Assembly: GCF_024166365.1 (NCBI RefSeq)
Contig: NC_064844.1
Location: forward strand, 1,674,001 to 1,738,000
Reading direction: 5' to 3'
Length of the DNA: 64,000 bases
From: Elephas maximus indicus
Lineage: Eukaryota; Chordata; Mammalia; Proboscidea; Elephantidae
Positions 10,601-20,414 of this stretch are shown in pieces. The notes below the pieces were generated by a model that did no database searches, was not told the DNA's origin, and saw only the letters and a program-made list of their open reading frames with translations. The translations under genes and the position numbers were made by a program. Within the stretch, counting starts at the first letter, position 1. Every line of letters starts with the position of its first letter.

Positions 10601-12546
10601 GACATAGGAATAAACAGCCGCTTGCCGGCGAGCCTGGGAGATGGGGGCGCGCTTGCCAGTCCAGGGCCCTTGCTTCAAACAACCCAACCCCCCCGCTGAG
10701 TGGGCGAATTTAAGGAGACGACACCCCTTAGAAGGAGGAGGGGGAAGAGAAGACCCGAGGGGTCGCGGGGCTGCTTGCGGGAGAGGGAAGGAAGGTTCCT
10801 TGCTTTGCAGCCACTCACACATGTCCACCTGCAGCTCGGAGTCTCGCGGGCAGCGGCGCCCGGCGTCCCCCTGCACTCTCCGCGCCAACCTTGGACTCGA
10901 GTCCATCCACACACCCCCACTCCCCAGCGTTTCCCGATTTGGAATCGGAGCGCCGTATCCGCGGCGGTGGCGGCGGCTGCAGGGTAGCGCAGGCAGGCGG
11001 GGAGGCTGGGAGGCGGGAGACGCCGGGGGACTTTGCAGGCACGTTTCGGAATAAACTTTCCAATCGCAGGGGGTGCTGTTGCTGTACATTTTACGTAAAA
11101 CTGAAAGTATCCCATGCCAGAATGAAGCCCGCTTTTTGACAGCGGCAGCGTGTGTGAGTGTGTGTGTGTGCATGTGTGTGCGCGCGCGTATTAAAGAGAC
11201 AGGGGCTTATTTCCAACAGGTCTTCCCTAATTTCCAGGGAATGTCTACAGAAAGACTAGAGGCGGCTGCGGGCTCCGAGGTGTGCGCCTTGGCCTGCGGC
11301 GCGCGAGAGCGCGGAGCTCGCCCAGAGCCGCTGGTCCCTCCGAGGCGGTCGCCCCTCCACTGTGGCCTCCCGGCTGCTCCCGCGAGCCCGCCGCTGTATC
11401 TCCATCCCCCATTTCCCTTTCCCCGGGTAACAGCACGGGAATAGTTGTGCTCTGCCCGTAAGCAGTACTTTCTTTCCATCCCTCTGTGCCTTTGCGGTGG
11501 GTCTGGAGCGGGAGGGGGTGTGTACCTCCTCGGGACCCGGCTCCGGGGCCTCTCGCGGCGCGGGGAGCGCGCTCCCAGCCCTCCCGGGACTGCCCGCGCT
11601 TTGTCCTCCTGCTCACGGCCGCCAGGAGAGGTGGACGCCTCCCCGGCCCCGGCCCTCGGTACTCCCGTCTTGGGGCTGGAATGCGCTCGGACTCTGGTTC
11701 CTCGTTCTTTATTCCGCGGCCCCTCTCTCACTCCGGGGTTCTGGGGAGCCTCGACTCCGCGCTTCCAGTTCATTCAAACCCAGTCGGTAGTCCAGGCGCT
11801 CAAATCCCCGGCCCCCGGCTCGGCCTCGGGGCGCCCTCCCGGCGCTCCTGCCCCGGCCTGCGCCGCTCGCCGCCTCCCTCGCCCTGGCCCCCTCCATCGA
11901 GACCGTCCGGGTTCGGGGAGGCCCCGACACTGCCCTTCCGGCCCGCGAGCCTCCAAACTTGGGCTGGACTCCGCTCCGCGCGCGCTCCCTCCCGCCTCCC
12001 CTCGCCCGCTGCGGCGCTGTAACTTGGAGGCTCAGCTCTAACTTCGGGTGATTTTCTTGGCTTTCCTCTCCTCGGGCAAAGTTTCCCGAGCGCAGCCGCG
12101 GGCTCCGGGCTTCCACTCCTGGCCCGGGTGTCCGCACACGGGGAGTGAGCGCGCCGGCTGCGGCGGCGGGGAGGGGAAGTGGGTGTGCGCACGGCGGAGG
12201 GGGGCCGGGAGCAACTCTACCTGCTTCCCTCCGCCCGCGCTTCTCCGGCCGCAGCCTGCAGCCCTCCGAGCACTCTTGCCTTTTTTTTTTTTTTTTTTTT
12301 AAATAATCTCTCATTTTAGGGTCCCAGTGGGGGGGGGGGAGCAGGACGCCCGCCTTGCTCCCCCCCCCGCCCCTGCCGCCCCTTTCTTCTCTCCCGGCCA
12401 CGCCGCGGCTGCTGCGCTCGCTGCGGCCACTGGTGAGCCCGCGGCCCCGGCGCCCCCTCCCCTCCCCTCCGCCCGCCCCTCCCTCGGGGGCCGCGTCTGG
12501 CGTCTGCCGAGCCCCCCGCCCGCGCCTCCCCCGCCCCGCACTGGCC

Positions 12547-12551
12547 ATTGG
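12547..12551 (-). promoter_or_regulatory. BCL11A: Inverted CCAAT box (ATTGG), distal
   Basis: 'GGCCATTGGCTTG' contains CCAAT on the minus strand about 245 bp upstream of the inferred transcription start. NF-Y is the usual binder of such sites. Another copy follows 49 bp downstream. Confidence 0.5.
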
Positions 12552-12595
12552 CTTGTCCTGGTCTCTTTTTCATGTCCAGCCCCTGATGTGTGTCC

Positions 12596-12600
12596 ATTGG
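12596..12600 (-). promoter_or_regulatory. BCL11A: Inverted CCAAT box (ATTGG), proximal
   Basis: 'GTGTCCATTGGTGTGC' gives a second minus-strand CCAAT about 195 bp upstream of the inferred start. Paired CCAAT boxes without a TATA box suit a CpG-island promoter. Confidence 0.5.
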
Positions 12601-12680
12601 TGTGCGCTTCCCCTTCCCTCCTCCCCTTCTCTCCTGCTCGCCCTGCCCATGTTTTGTGTGTCTCTGTCCATCCAGACTCC

Positions 12681-12707
12681 TGACGTTCAAGTTCGCAGGG
12701 ACGTCAC
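12681..12707 (+). promoter_or_regulatory. BCL11A: Two CRE-like motifs in the core promoter
   Basis: 'TGACGTTCA' at 12681-12689 and 'GACGTCAC' at 12700-12707 resemble CREB/ATF elements. They sit in an imperfect inverted repeat: 'TTCAAGTTCGC' on the left and 'GCACTTGAACTTG' on the right. They lie about 85-110 bp upstream of the inferred exon 1 start. Function is inferred from motif only. Confidence 0.45.
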
Positions 12708-12794
12708 GTCCGCACTTGAACTTGCAGCTCAGGGGGGCTTTTGCCATTTTTTTTCATCTCTCTCTCTCCCTCTATCTCTCCTCTCTCTCTCTCC

Positions 12795-12833
12795 TTTTTT
12801 TTTTTTTTTTTTGCTTAAAAAAAAAAAAAAAAA
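12795..12833 (+). promoter_or_regulatory. BCL11A: T18-GCTT-A17 hairpin in the leader
   Basis: Eighteen T (12795-12812), then GCTT, then seventeen A (12817-12833). In RNA this folds into a nearly perfect U/A stem with a very short loop at the extreme 5' end. The first upstream AUG begins four nucleotides after the A-run. In DNA it is a cruciform-prone tract and a slippage risk in sequencing, so exact run lengths may be uncertain. Confidence 0.8.
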
Positions 12834-12836
12834 GCC

Positions 12837-12890
12837 ATGACGGCTCTCCCACAATTCATCTTCCCTGCGCCATCTTTGTATTATTTCTAA
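12837..12890 (+). CDS. uORF1 of BCL11A, 17 codons
   Basis: AUG at 12837 in the context GCC-AUG-A, terminated by TAA at 12888-12890. It encodes a 17-residue hydrophobic peptide ending in LYYF. It lies wholly inside the leader and does not overlap the main ORF. Translation is a prediction; its likely role is attenuating ribosome flow rather than making a functional peptide. Confidence 0.4.
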   Translation: MTALPQFIFPAPSLYYF

Positions 12891-12900
12891 TTTATTTTGG

Positions 12901-13073
12901 ATGTCAAAAGGCACTGATGAAGATATTTTCTCTGGAGTCTCCTTCTTTCTAACCCGGCTCTCCCGATGTGAACCGAGCCGTCGTCCGCCCGCCGCCGCCG
13001 CCCGCCCCGCAGCCCAACATGTCTCGCCGCAAGCAAGGCAAACCCCAGCACTTAAGCAAACGGGAATTCTCGC
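12901..13073 (+). CDS. uORF2 of BCL11A, overlaps the main start out of frame
   Basis: AUG at 12901 (context TGG-AUG-T) opens a frame different from BCL11A and has no stop before the exon 1 splice donor. Across the exon 1-exon 2 junction it continues four more sense codons and stops at TGA 19912-19914, giving 61 residues. It reads through the main AUG, so ribosomes that start here cannot easily re-initiate at BCL11A. Whether it is translated is unknown; the -3 position is T, which suggests leaky scanning. Confidence 0.4.
12917..12952 (+). CDS. uORF3 of BCL11A, 11 codons
   Basis: AUG at 12917 (context CTG-AUG-A) is in the BCL11A frame but stops at TAA 12950-12952, 66 nt before the main AUG. 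It lies within uORF2 in another frame. Confidence 0.35.
   Translation: MKIFSLESPSF
12966..12971 (+). CDS. uORF4: start-stop element (AUG-UGA)
   Basis: An AUG immediately followed by UGA, 47 nt upstream of the main AUG. Such minimal uORFs are known in other mRNAs to stall ribosomes without making a peptide. Here only the sequence supports it. Confidence 0.4.
   Translation: M
13019..13073 (+). CDS. BCL11A: BCL11A coding exon 1 (residues 1-18 and first base of codon 19)
   Basis: This exon encodes the N-terminus of the zinc-finger transcriptional repressor BCL11A, which acts in the nucleus to silence fetal globin and direct B-cell and neuronal development. The peptide MSRRKQGKPQHLSKREFS is exactly the start of the mammalian protein. 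Its first dozen residues form the basic motif shared with FOG and SALL proteins that recruits the NuRD complex through RBBP4/7. The AUG has A at -3 (CCAAC-AUG-T), an adequate context. The exon ends after the first base of codon 19 (phase 1) at a consensus donor, C|GTAAGT. The 55 coding bases match the length I recall for human exon 1. Its partner exon is 6.8 kb downstream. Confidence 0.97.
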
Positions 13074-13079
13074 GTAAGT
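13074..13079 (+). promoter_or_regulatory. BCL11A: Splice donor of exon 1 (GTAAGT)
   Basis: A perfect GTAAGT donor directly after phase-1 coding sequence. The AT-rich TAATAATAATAATTATTAATAAT stretch begins about 10 bases downstream. Confidence 0.95.
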
Positions 13080-16000
13080 AACCCAATAATAGTAATAATA
13101 ATTATTAATAATCACGAGAGCGCGCAGGACGAGCCGCAAGAGCGAGGGGGGAGAGGGGTGTGTGCGTGCATTTTTTATTTTCACGAGGAAACCTCCGAGA
13201 GTCGGAGTAAAAGAGATTAAAGGAAAAGGAAAAAAAAAAAAAAAAGAAAGAAAGAAACCTCGTCCCGTCTCGCACCTTAGCCGCGTGTGCACTTTTGGGA
13301 TAGCATTCACCTTTTAATTTTATTTAATTAAAAAAGAAAGTCACCCCTCCTCTTACCTCCTTTCCGCTGCTTTATTTCTCTTGTCGAAAAGGAATGCGGT
13401 GGTTTTACCCCCCAGTTTTGCAAAATAATGAACAATGCTAAGGATGCGAACAACTCACGCGCCAGCCTGGGGGAGGGAGTCGGCGGGGAAAGGAGGGTGG
13501 CTTCCACTCCCCGCAGGAAAACGGGGTGTGGGGGGGGTCCCAGCCTACAAACCAATGCCGGGGGAGAAGAGGCGAGCCGGCCCTCGGACGCCGGCGCGCT
13601 CGCGGGCCGGCGTGACCCGGGAGGAAAGTAGGCTTCCCCGCCAGCGTCAGCCAGGGCATGCGGGAGGGGGCCGCGGCGCCGGGGAGAGCTGGGGAGCCGG
13701 GGAGAACGCCAGCCGCGGCCGGCGCTGCCGCCTTTTGTTCCGGCCCGAGGTGGGTGTTTGTCCCGCTGCCTTTTGTGCCAGCTCCTCGCGCTGGCCCTCC
13801 CGCGCCGCCGCTGTGGCCGAAGGGCCGGGGCCCGGGCCGGGGGCGCGCGGGAGAGGGAGGGAGGGCCCCGGGGTGGCCGCCCGGCTCGCCGCTGCCTTCC
13901 CCTCCCGGCCGAGCCTCCGAGGCGGCGAGGGGTAGACATGCAAAAGATAAAGACAGTTAAATTGAACGAGGCAAGAGAACGTAAAATTTCTTGCCCCAAA
14001 AAGCAGAAGCCAAGCGCTCCGCCAGCCCTCGACTGCAATGCTCTCCACTTTGACTTCCCCACCCCCCCCGCAAAAATCTCACCATCTCCAACCGAGAAAA
14101 AAAAATTACAATCACCCCCTTCCCCAAACCCCTTCACTCGCAGACTTAGAGCGCCGGCGGCACTGAGACGGAGCGAGGAACTCCCTCCTCTTACTATTTT
14201 TTGGAAGATTTTCAAAAAAAGTGGAAGTGGATTTTGATTGGGAAAAATCTCGTGTCTGAATGTTTACAAGCACCGCGTGTGCGGGAGCCTCCTGCCAACA
14301 AACAGACAGAGGACCGAGCGCAGCGCCGCGGCCTCAGAGCGGGCGGCGGCGGCGGCGGCCGGGCCTGGCCGGGGCCTCGCTGGGCCTCGGCGCGCCCCGG
14401 CCCCTCCCGGGATCGCCCACCCGGCGCCCGGCGCCCGCCCTCCGGGCACGGCGGCAGGCCACGCTGAGACTGCGCCAGCAGGGCCCCAGGTCCCCGCCCG
14501 CCCCCAGCACAATGCCCAGACCTCCTCCCGGCTTCCCCGACTGCGAAACCCGCTGGGGAGAAACTCGGCTTTGCAAAGCATTTTTATTCTGCAAAGCAAC
14601 TGAAAAAGCTTGTTTCTGCGTGCGCCCCCTGCCCTCGGCTGTACCCCCAGAGGTCTCTTGTCCACCGCTCTCGGCCGCGGGGAGGGGGTGGAGGTCACCA
14701 CGTGCATTCGCTTCCTCCCCCGACTCCCACCCCGGGTCTGGCCACCAGGTCCCTGTGCCGGAGCGGGGCCAGGCCCGGGCTGGGGCGGGGTGAGGTGGGG
14801 GAGGACTACGGAGAACTCTGGTCGGGTATGCCTTTGCGGGGCTCTATTCCGGGACCTCGCGTCCTTCACCTTTGGGTTCTTGCCCACTTCCTGGGCCTGA
14901 CTTTGTCTGGGGTCCTTGTGAGTCTTTATAAGGCGGGGGGAGGGGGGGTCCCAGCTAACTGAATGCTCCTGTGAGGTAGTGGGTACTTAGGAAAGTTTGG
15001 CAGCGAGGGAAAGAAAGGCACGAGAAGGCCAGTTCTCTCCTCTCCATGACTCCCATTTTAATTTTTGATACAATTTTTAAAGGTCCACTTATACCCAGTC
15101 ATGTATTTTTTGATGGGGTGGGGGCGCGCACAGGGAATTGCATTTTTCACTGGGCCCTGAAACTTGTCATACACTTCGGAAGCTCCCCCGCTCTCCTCCC
15201 CCCTCCCCAGCCCAAGCACGTTGCGGGGCCCTCCCTCTCCCCACCCCCGCGCATCCCTCCCTCGCCTCTCTCCCCCGCCCCCTACTCCCCCGGCCGCGCC
15301 GGATGCGGAGCAGACGCGGCGCGCGGCGGTGTGAAGTTACAGCCCGGCCAGGTACGGGCGGGAAGGAAGGGCAGAGTGCGCAGGACTTGGGAAAGCCGGG
15401 CCTGTCTTTGGAAGGTTGCACTGGGGCTCCAAGGACTGACTGGGGCGTGCAGTCCGGCTGCTTCGCCGCCCCCGGAGTCCGTCCCCGATACTCCAGGCTG
15501 GGAGGCTTAGCCCTCCTCTCCCCCCAGTCCTGGTGCAGGCACTAGGTTAAGGGGTCAGTGGGTGGGGGCGGGGGTCGCTTCTTTCCTCATTTTCTGGGTG
15601 CACAGAGGGGCCGGGGGCCATCCCGGATCTCAGGACCCCTACCCCCCGCCCCCAGCTCTTCTCTTCTCTGGCTGAATGAGCCATTCGGTCGCTAGGAGGC
15701 AGAACAAGACCGAGAAAGCTCAGCGAACTTGAACCTGTACCAGAGCCTCCCCCACCCCCTACTTTGCTTTTCTTTGGGCTGGAGAGGGACGCGCTTGGCG
15801 AGGGTGGGGGTGGGGGGCACGGACGGTTAGGCAGAATTCCCTTTCTCCCCCGTCACCCCTTATGTCTTTGTTCTTCATTTTGACTTTAAAAATGCTTCTG
15901 GCCAGGGCCCCAGAGAAACGCCCGAGCGCGCGGCCGACACCGCCCCCTGCACAAGCCCCGGAGACAGGCGCGCGCCGGGCGCGGAGTGGGGTGCGGATTT

Positions 16001-16229
16001 CGCTTTCTTTCAGGGCGGCCGTTTTTGGAAGGGAGGAAAGGCGGTGTGTGCGCCCGGGCTTCGGGGCACAGCCAAAGGGCGGGATGTGGCAAGTTTGCGC
16101 TTGGTCTCCGGGTCCACTTCTTCCGTCCCCTCACCCTGCGAAAAGCGCGGACCCCGGCAGCCGTGGCAGGCTCGCCCCTGCGCCCCGCAGCCCGAGCCCC
16201 TCCCCCCCGCCCCCCGCAGTCTTTGCCTC

Positions 16230-16320
16230 GGAGCCCAAAATGACAACAATAGTAATAGTTACCATCAGAACGATGCGGGCAAGCAGCGTCATTAATAGTG
16301 AATTACCGCCGCAGCCGCGC
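16230..16320. promoter_or_regulatory. Possible conserved AT-rich island inside the CpG domain
   Basis: Within otherwise extreme G+C sequence, about 70 bases around 'AACAATAGTAATAGTTACCA' and 'GTCATTAATAGTGAATTACC' carry several ATTA/TAAT cores. Embedded homeodomain-type cores in a CpG island often mark conserved regulatory DNA. Inference only. Confidence 0.25.
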
Positions 16321-19300
16321 GCACACCCGGGCCCGGACTTGCAGTGGGGGGGCGCTTTTGCGGAGATTCCCCAAAGTAGAGAGTGTGAGCGTGTGGACAC
16401 AGGACGAATTTCGGGATCCGCGTGTGAGTTGTGTGCGGCGACGCCGAGGCCGCACCGGGTTACCCAGCCGAGTTTTCCAAACCACTTCCCTTTTCGCCAA
16501 CCGTTGGCCCGGGGAGCCGTGGCCCCGCGGCCGGGCGGGGAGGCAGCAGTCGGGCCTTGGTTGCCCGCCGTCCCCCTGCCCGCGCCCCGCCGCCCCGCCG
16601 CACGTGTTCGCAGCGAGCGCGGCCCGCTTTGTGCCTGCGCCGCGGCGCCCCACTTCACAGCCCGCACAGCCCACCTCGCCGGGCCCCTGCCCCGGGCCCC
16701 CTGCCCCGCCTGCCGCCCCCGTCTTCGCTTTTGTGTCTTTGCTTTTCCACTCTGTACCTCAGCGTTTCAGCCTCGCTTTGCCTCCTTACACCGCTAAGAC
16801 AACCCAAGGGAAGGACTTGGAAAGCAAACTCGGAGACATCTCTCCCTTTTCCTTTCCCCTCCCCAGCAGACCCCATTTCCCTCACTCCTTTCCTACATTT
16901 CTTCTAAGGCTCTTTTTTTTTTTTTTTTAATTTCTTTGCAACTGCAGAAGGAGGAAGGAGCTCTCAGTCTGGCGCTGGGGCATTGAGACCTTTCAGTCTG
17001 CCTTGCTGTTTGAACGCAGAAGCAAATTTCCCCCCCCCCCGTTTCTCCCTCGTAGGGAGAATTCGCGGCTAATTATTGTGGTTATTTGCCCACTCCTTCC
17101 ACTTCTGTCCAGGACTCCCCGCTTTGTAGCCGGAGCTCAGCCGGAGCTTGGGTACCGAGGCGTCGTGGGGGCGAAGGAGGATGGAATTGAGGGAGGGGGT
17201 AAAATGGCTGAGGTTAGAAATGTGTTTAGGGAAAGAGGAATTTGCATTAAAATACAGAGAAATTATCAGATGCCCAGAAAGGAAATGCTGATTGCCACTG
17301 AGAAGGGATGTCAGTGCAAAGCAATAGACTATACCAGGACAATTGTATTTTCCTATTTTCTTTGTGCCCCACTTGGTCTCATTTTAAATAATAATAGAGC
17401 AGCCGTAGTAAAAACACGTTTTGGTATTTCTCTGAACATCACTAGCCAAATGTTTCGCAGAGAACCTGATGTTATACGTCTTTCAGACGTTAGGGTATAA
17501 TTCTTGTTAATTAGCAATAATTTACGTTAAGAGCGTAGAAAATGTTGAGGTTACAGGTTTTATATCTGTACATTTGATCATCTTGTTATTTTCAAGAACT
17601 TTGCCTCCTATAAAATTAATTAGGTGAAATGTGGAGTTGTAATCAGCAACCTCTGAATTACCACTTCATTTCCTGGTTTTGATTGTAAATCAGTTCAGTC
17701 GCTACGTTTAGAAGACTTTAACCAAGTCTGGTTTTGTACCGCGTTACCTTTAACTATTTTGATTCCCAGGAGAGTATCTCCTTTTGCTCCTAAATAATAG
17801 TTCTGTTTTCAGGAATGTATCAGGCCTTGGAAATTTAAATAATAATAATAAAAAAAAACCTTAACACTGAATTAAAAAATTTTTTTTTTTTTTGCAAAGG
17901 CTCCAGGTACTACTAACTGTAATGAAATAAAATATTTTTTCCTGAGTCTTTCTTTAATCTGTAAACCTCAGAACTTGTAGTGAAGGCTGAACGACAACAA
18001 CAAAACCTCACGTTTGTCAATCTGTGCTTAAAAATGGTTAATCCAGATAGCAGGGATCTTGAAGAAGGACTTCCCTATTCAACTCTTCAGTTAGTCAAAA
18101 TGAAAGCAAACGCAGGAGAAAAATGACAGAGGCACAATGTGGAAGCACTTCCATTTGTCACCTTCTGTTTGAAAAGTATGCATGTGGATTCTTTATTTGT
18201 CTTTTGGTCAGTATGTTGGGCAAAGTAGCGTTAGTGCTTACCTGGCTGTCGCTCTCAGCTGGAATATAACCTTCATATCCCTGTGGTGACCTTATGTTAA
18301 AGTAGGAGGAGTACCAGAGGCTAGAAATTACGACATGCCCTAGTTGAGCACAGGTGCAGCTATGCAGGGCTCTCAATATTATTTCACCCAGCACGTCTGG
18401 GAGTTACCCCAGATCTTCCCCCTCAATATTCAGCCTGAGTAGGGTCGAAATAAATTTAACCTGAGTTCACTGGATTTTTTGCACTTTATCAAAATCTGTT
18501 CCAATATTCTACACTCAAATTAAAATCTATTTTTTGATTCTCTGTGGCTTTAAGTTCATTAAATGTGAAATTGGCAGCTTGCTAAAGAAGGTCAGACTGA
18601 TTAACTGTTTAAGACTTGTACATTTTCTGCTTCAGTTTTATTAACTGGCAGCACCCTGGATATGTTTTGTTATTTTGTGATTTTTTTTTTTTTTTTTTTT
18701 GGATACAGTAAACATAAAGTTTCAGGGGCAGAGGCTTAGCCAACTCTGATTTCCTCTCTGGAAGGTTAAAAAATGACAGAAGCTGTTCAAATAGATGCTG
18801 GAGTATTTTGATACAAAGTTAAAAAAAAAATGAAACAGGAAAGAAAGACATGTCTACCTTGTTGTAGCATCCGCTGGTGATTATGTGAGCAGAAATAGCT
18901 CCATAATGAAGCATTTTGGAGCTCATTCAGAAAATTAGGCAACTTTGACAACATTAGGCGAAGTATTTCAAGTCTAAAGAAAGGACTTCTCAGCCTTGTT
19001 CTGAAATGTGGCATTTCCTTGACCATACTGATTTTTATGTGATGGGGGCCATCAAGTGCAAACATGTTTAGAATATTTTAGGCATTCCTTTCTTCGGAAT
19101 GAAAAAATGACTAATTGGCTTATTTTCTTAAGTACTGAAAAGTATCCCTTTTAGCTAATGTGTCTGAGAAGAATCGCCAGTGAATCTGGTATTTCTTTGA
19201 TTTGGTGGCACTGCTGAGAGTGAGATCAGGAGAGTTTTTGGCAGTGTGAATTATGCTGGGCGACGATGATTATTCAGGTGAATGGAGTCGTTTTCTTATT

Positions 19301-19831
19301 ACCGTGGTGTAAATGTGGCACAGATTCTGTGTGATGTGTAGTGGCTTTCTAATTTAGGGAGCTACGACGTTCTGTACATCTAGGAGTATGTAGATTCATA
19401 CGCAAAGGATGTTAGCGTGTATTTATTCATCTCCCCTTTTTTTGTTTGGCACAGTAGACAACTTAATCTATAAAAACAAATAGGGAAAAAAAGGAAACAA
19501 ATGTAATTTTCACTGTTAGTTTTTTTTTTTTTTTTTGGTAGTTCTTCTTTAAGCTTTCTTTATGCCCCTGTGTTAACTATTTATTTAATAATCACATTTC
19601 TTTTTCCTGAACTTACAAACCAGACACATTTGTAGTGTGTGTGTGTGATTTCTCTGTAGAGTTATGCAAGTCAGATTTTTTTAAGTTTAGGGCGATTGGC
19701 CTCATTGATAAATCGGCTTTCTTGTTGAGAACCTCCACAACCTTGTACATTTTGTGTGCCTAGTTTTCTGAGTGCCATGTGGTGGATCCTAGAAACACTT
19801 GACATAATGTGGTGGGTGGGGATGGGCTTGA

Positions 19832-20414
<583 letters not shown>

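Larger units (their letters stand above)
12791..13018 (+). other. BCL11A: BCL11A exon 1, 5' untranslated leader
   Basis: The start is set from my memory that the human reference mRNA has a 228-nt leader beginning at a T-run; 228 nt upstream of the AUG here is 12791, at the start of the T-run. The leader begins with a long poly(T)/poly(A) hairpin, then carries four upstream AUGs. Between the last uAUG and the main AUG is a (CCG)n-rich stretch at 12985-13010. It has no in-frame extension of the main ORF, because TAA at 12950-12952 is in frame. The true start site or sites could be dispersed, as in most CpG-island promoters. Confidence 0.65.
10600..17200. promoter_or_regulatory. BCL11A: Extended CpG-rich domain around the BCL11A promoter
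   Basis: From about 10.6 kb CpG dinucleotides are frequent and G+C is very high, especially 11.3-12.6 kb, 13.5-14.8 kb and 15.2-16.8 kb. Short AT-rich gaps occur around the 5' leader and the start of intron 1. CpG-rich domains this broad are typical of Polycomb-regulated developmental transcription factors; that is family knowledge, not something visible here. Many long overlapping ORFs on both strands are rich in Pro, Arg, Gly and Ala and reflect composition. Exact island boundaries need a computed observed/expected CpG profile. Confidence 0.85.

Noticed and set aside
11709..12548. 279-codon minus-strand ORF in the CpG island
   Set aside because: Composition is Arg/Gly/Ala/Pro-rich, several overlapping ORFs exist in other frames, and no domain or splice context was recognised. 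This is what high-GC DNA with few stops produces.
12590..12952. 120-codon ORF upstream of and in frame with BCL11A
   Set aside because: It stops at TAA 12950-12952 before the BCL11A AUG and begins upstream of the inferred transcription start. Only its last 11 codons (uORF3) lie in the leader.
13328..14215. 295-codon minus-strand ORF in intron 1
   Set aside because: Low-complexity Ser/Arg/Gly/Pro sequence in a CpG island, overlapped by plus-strand ORFs of similar size; no family resemblance.
15862..16797. 311-codon plus-strand ORF in intron 1, the longest in the window
   Set aside because: Pro/Ala/Arg-rich with overlapping ORFs in all frames and no recognisable domain; explained by G+C content.
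17003..17500. 165-codon ORF at the end of the CpG domain
   Set aside because: No homology recognised, codon use is not distinctive, it begins in a C-run, and there is no splice context. Treated as chance.
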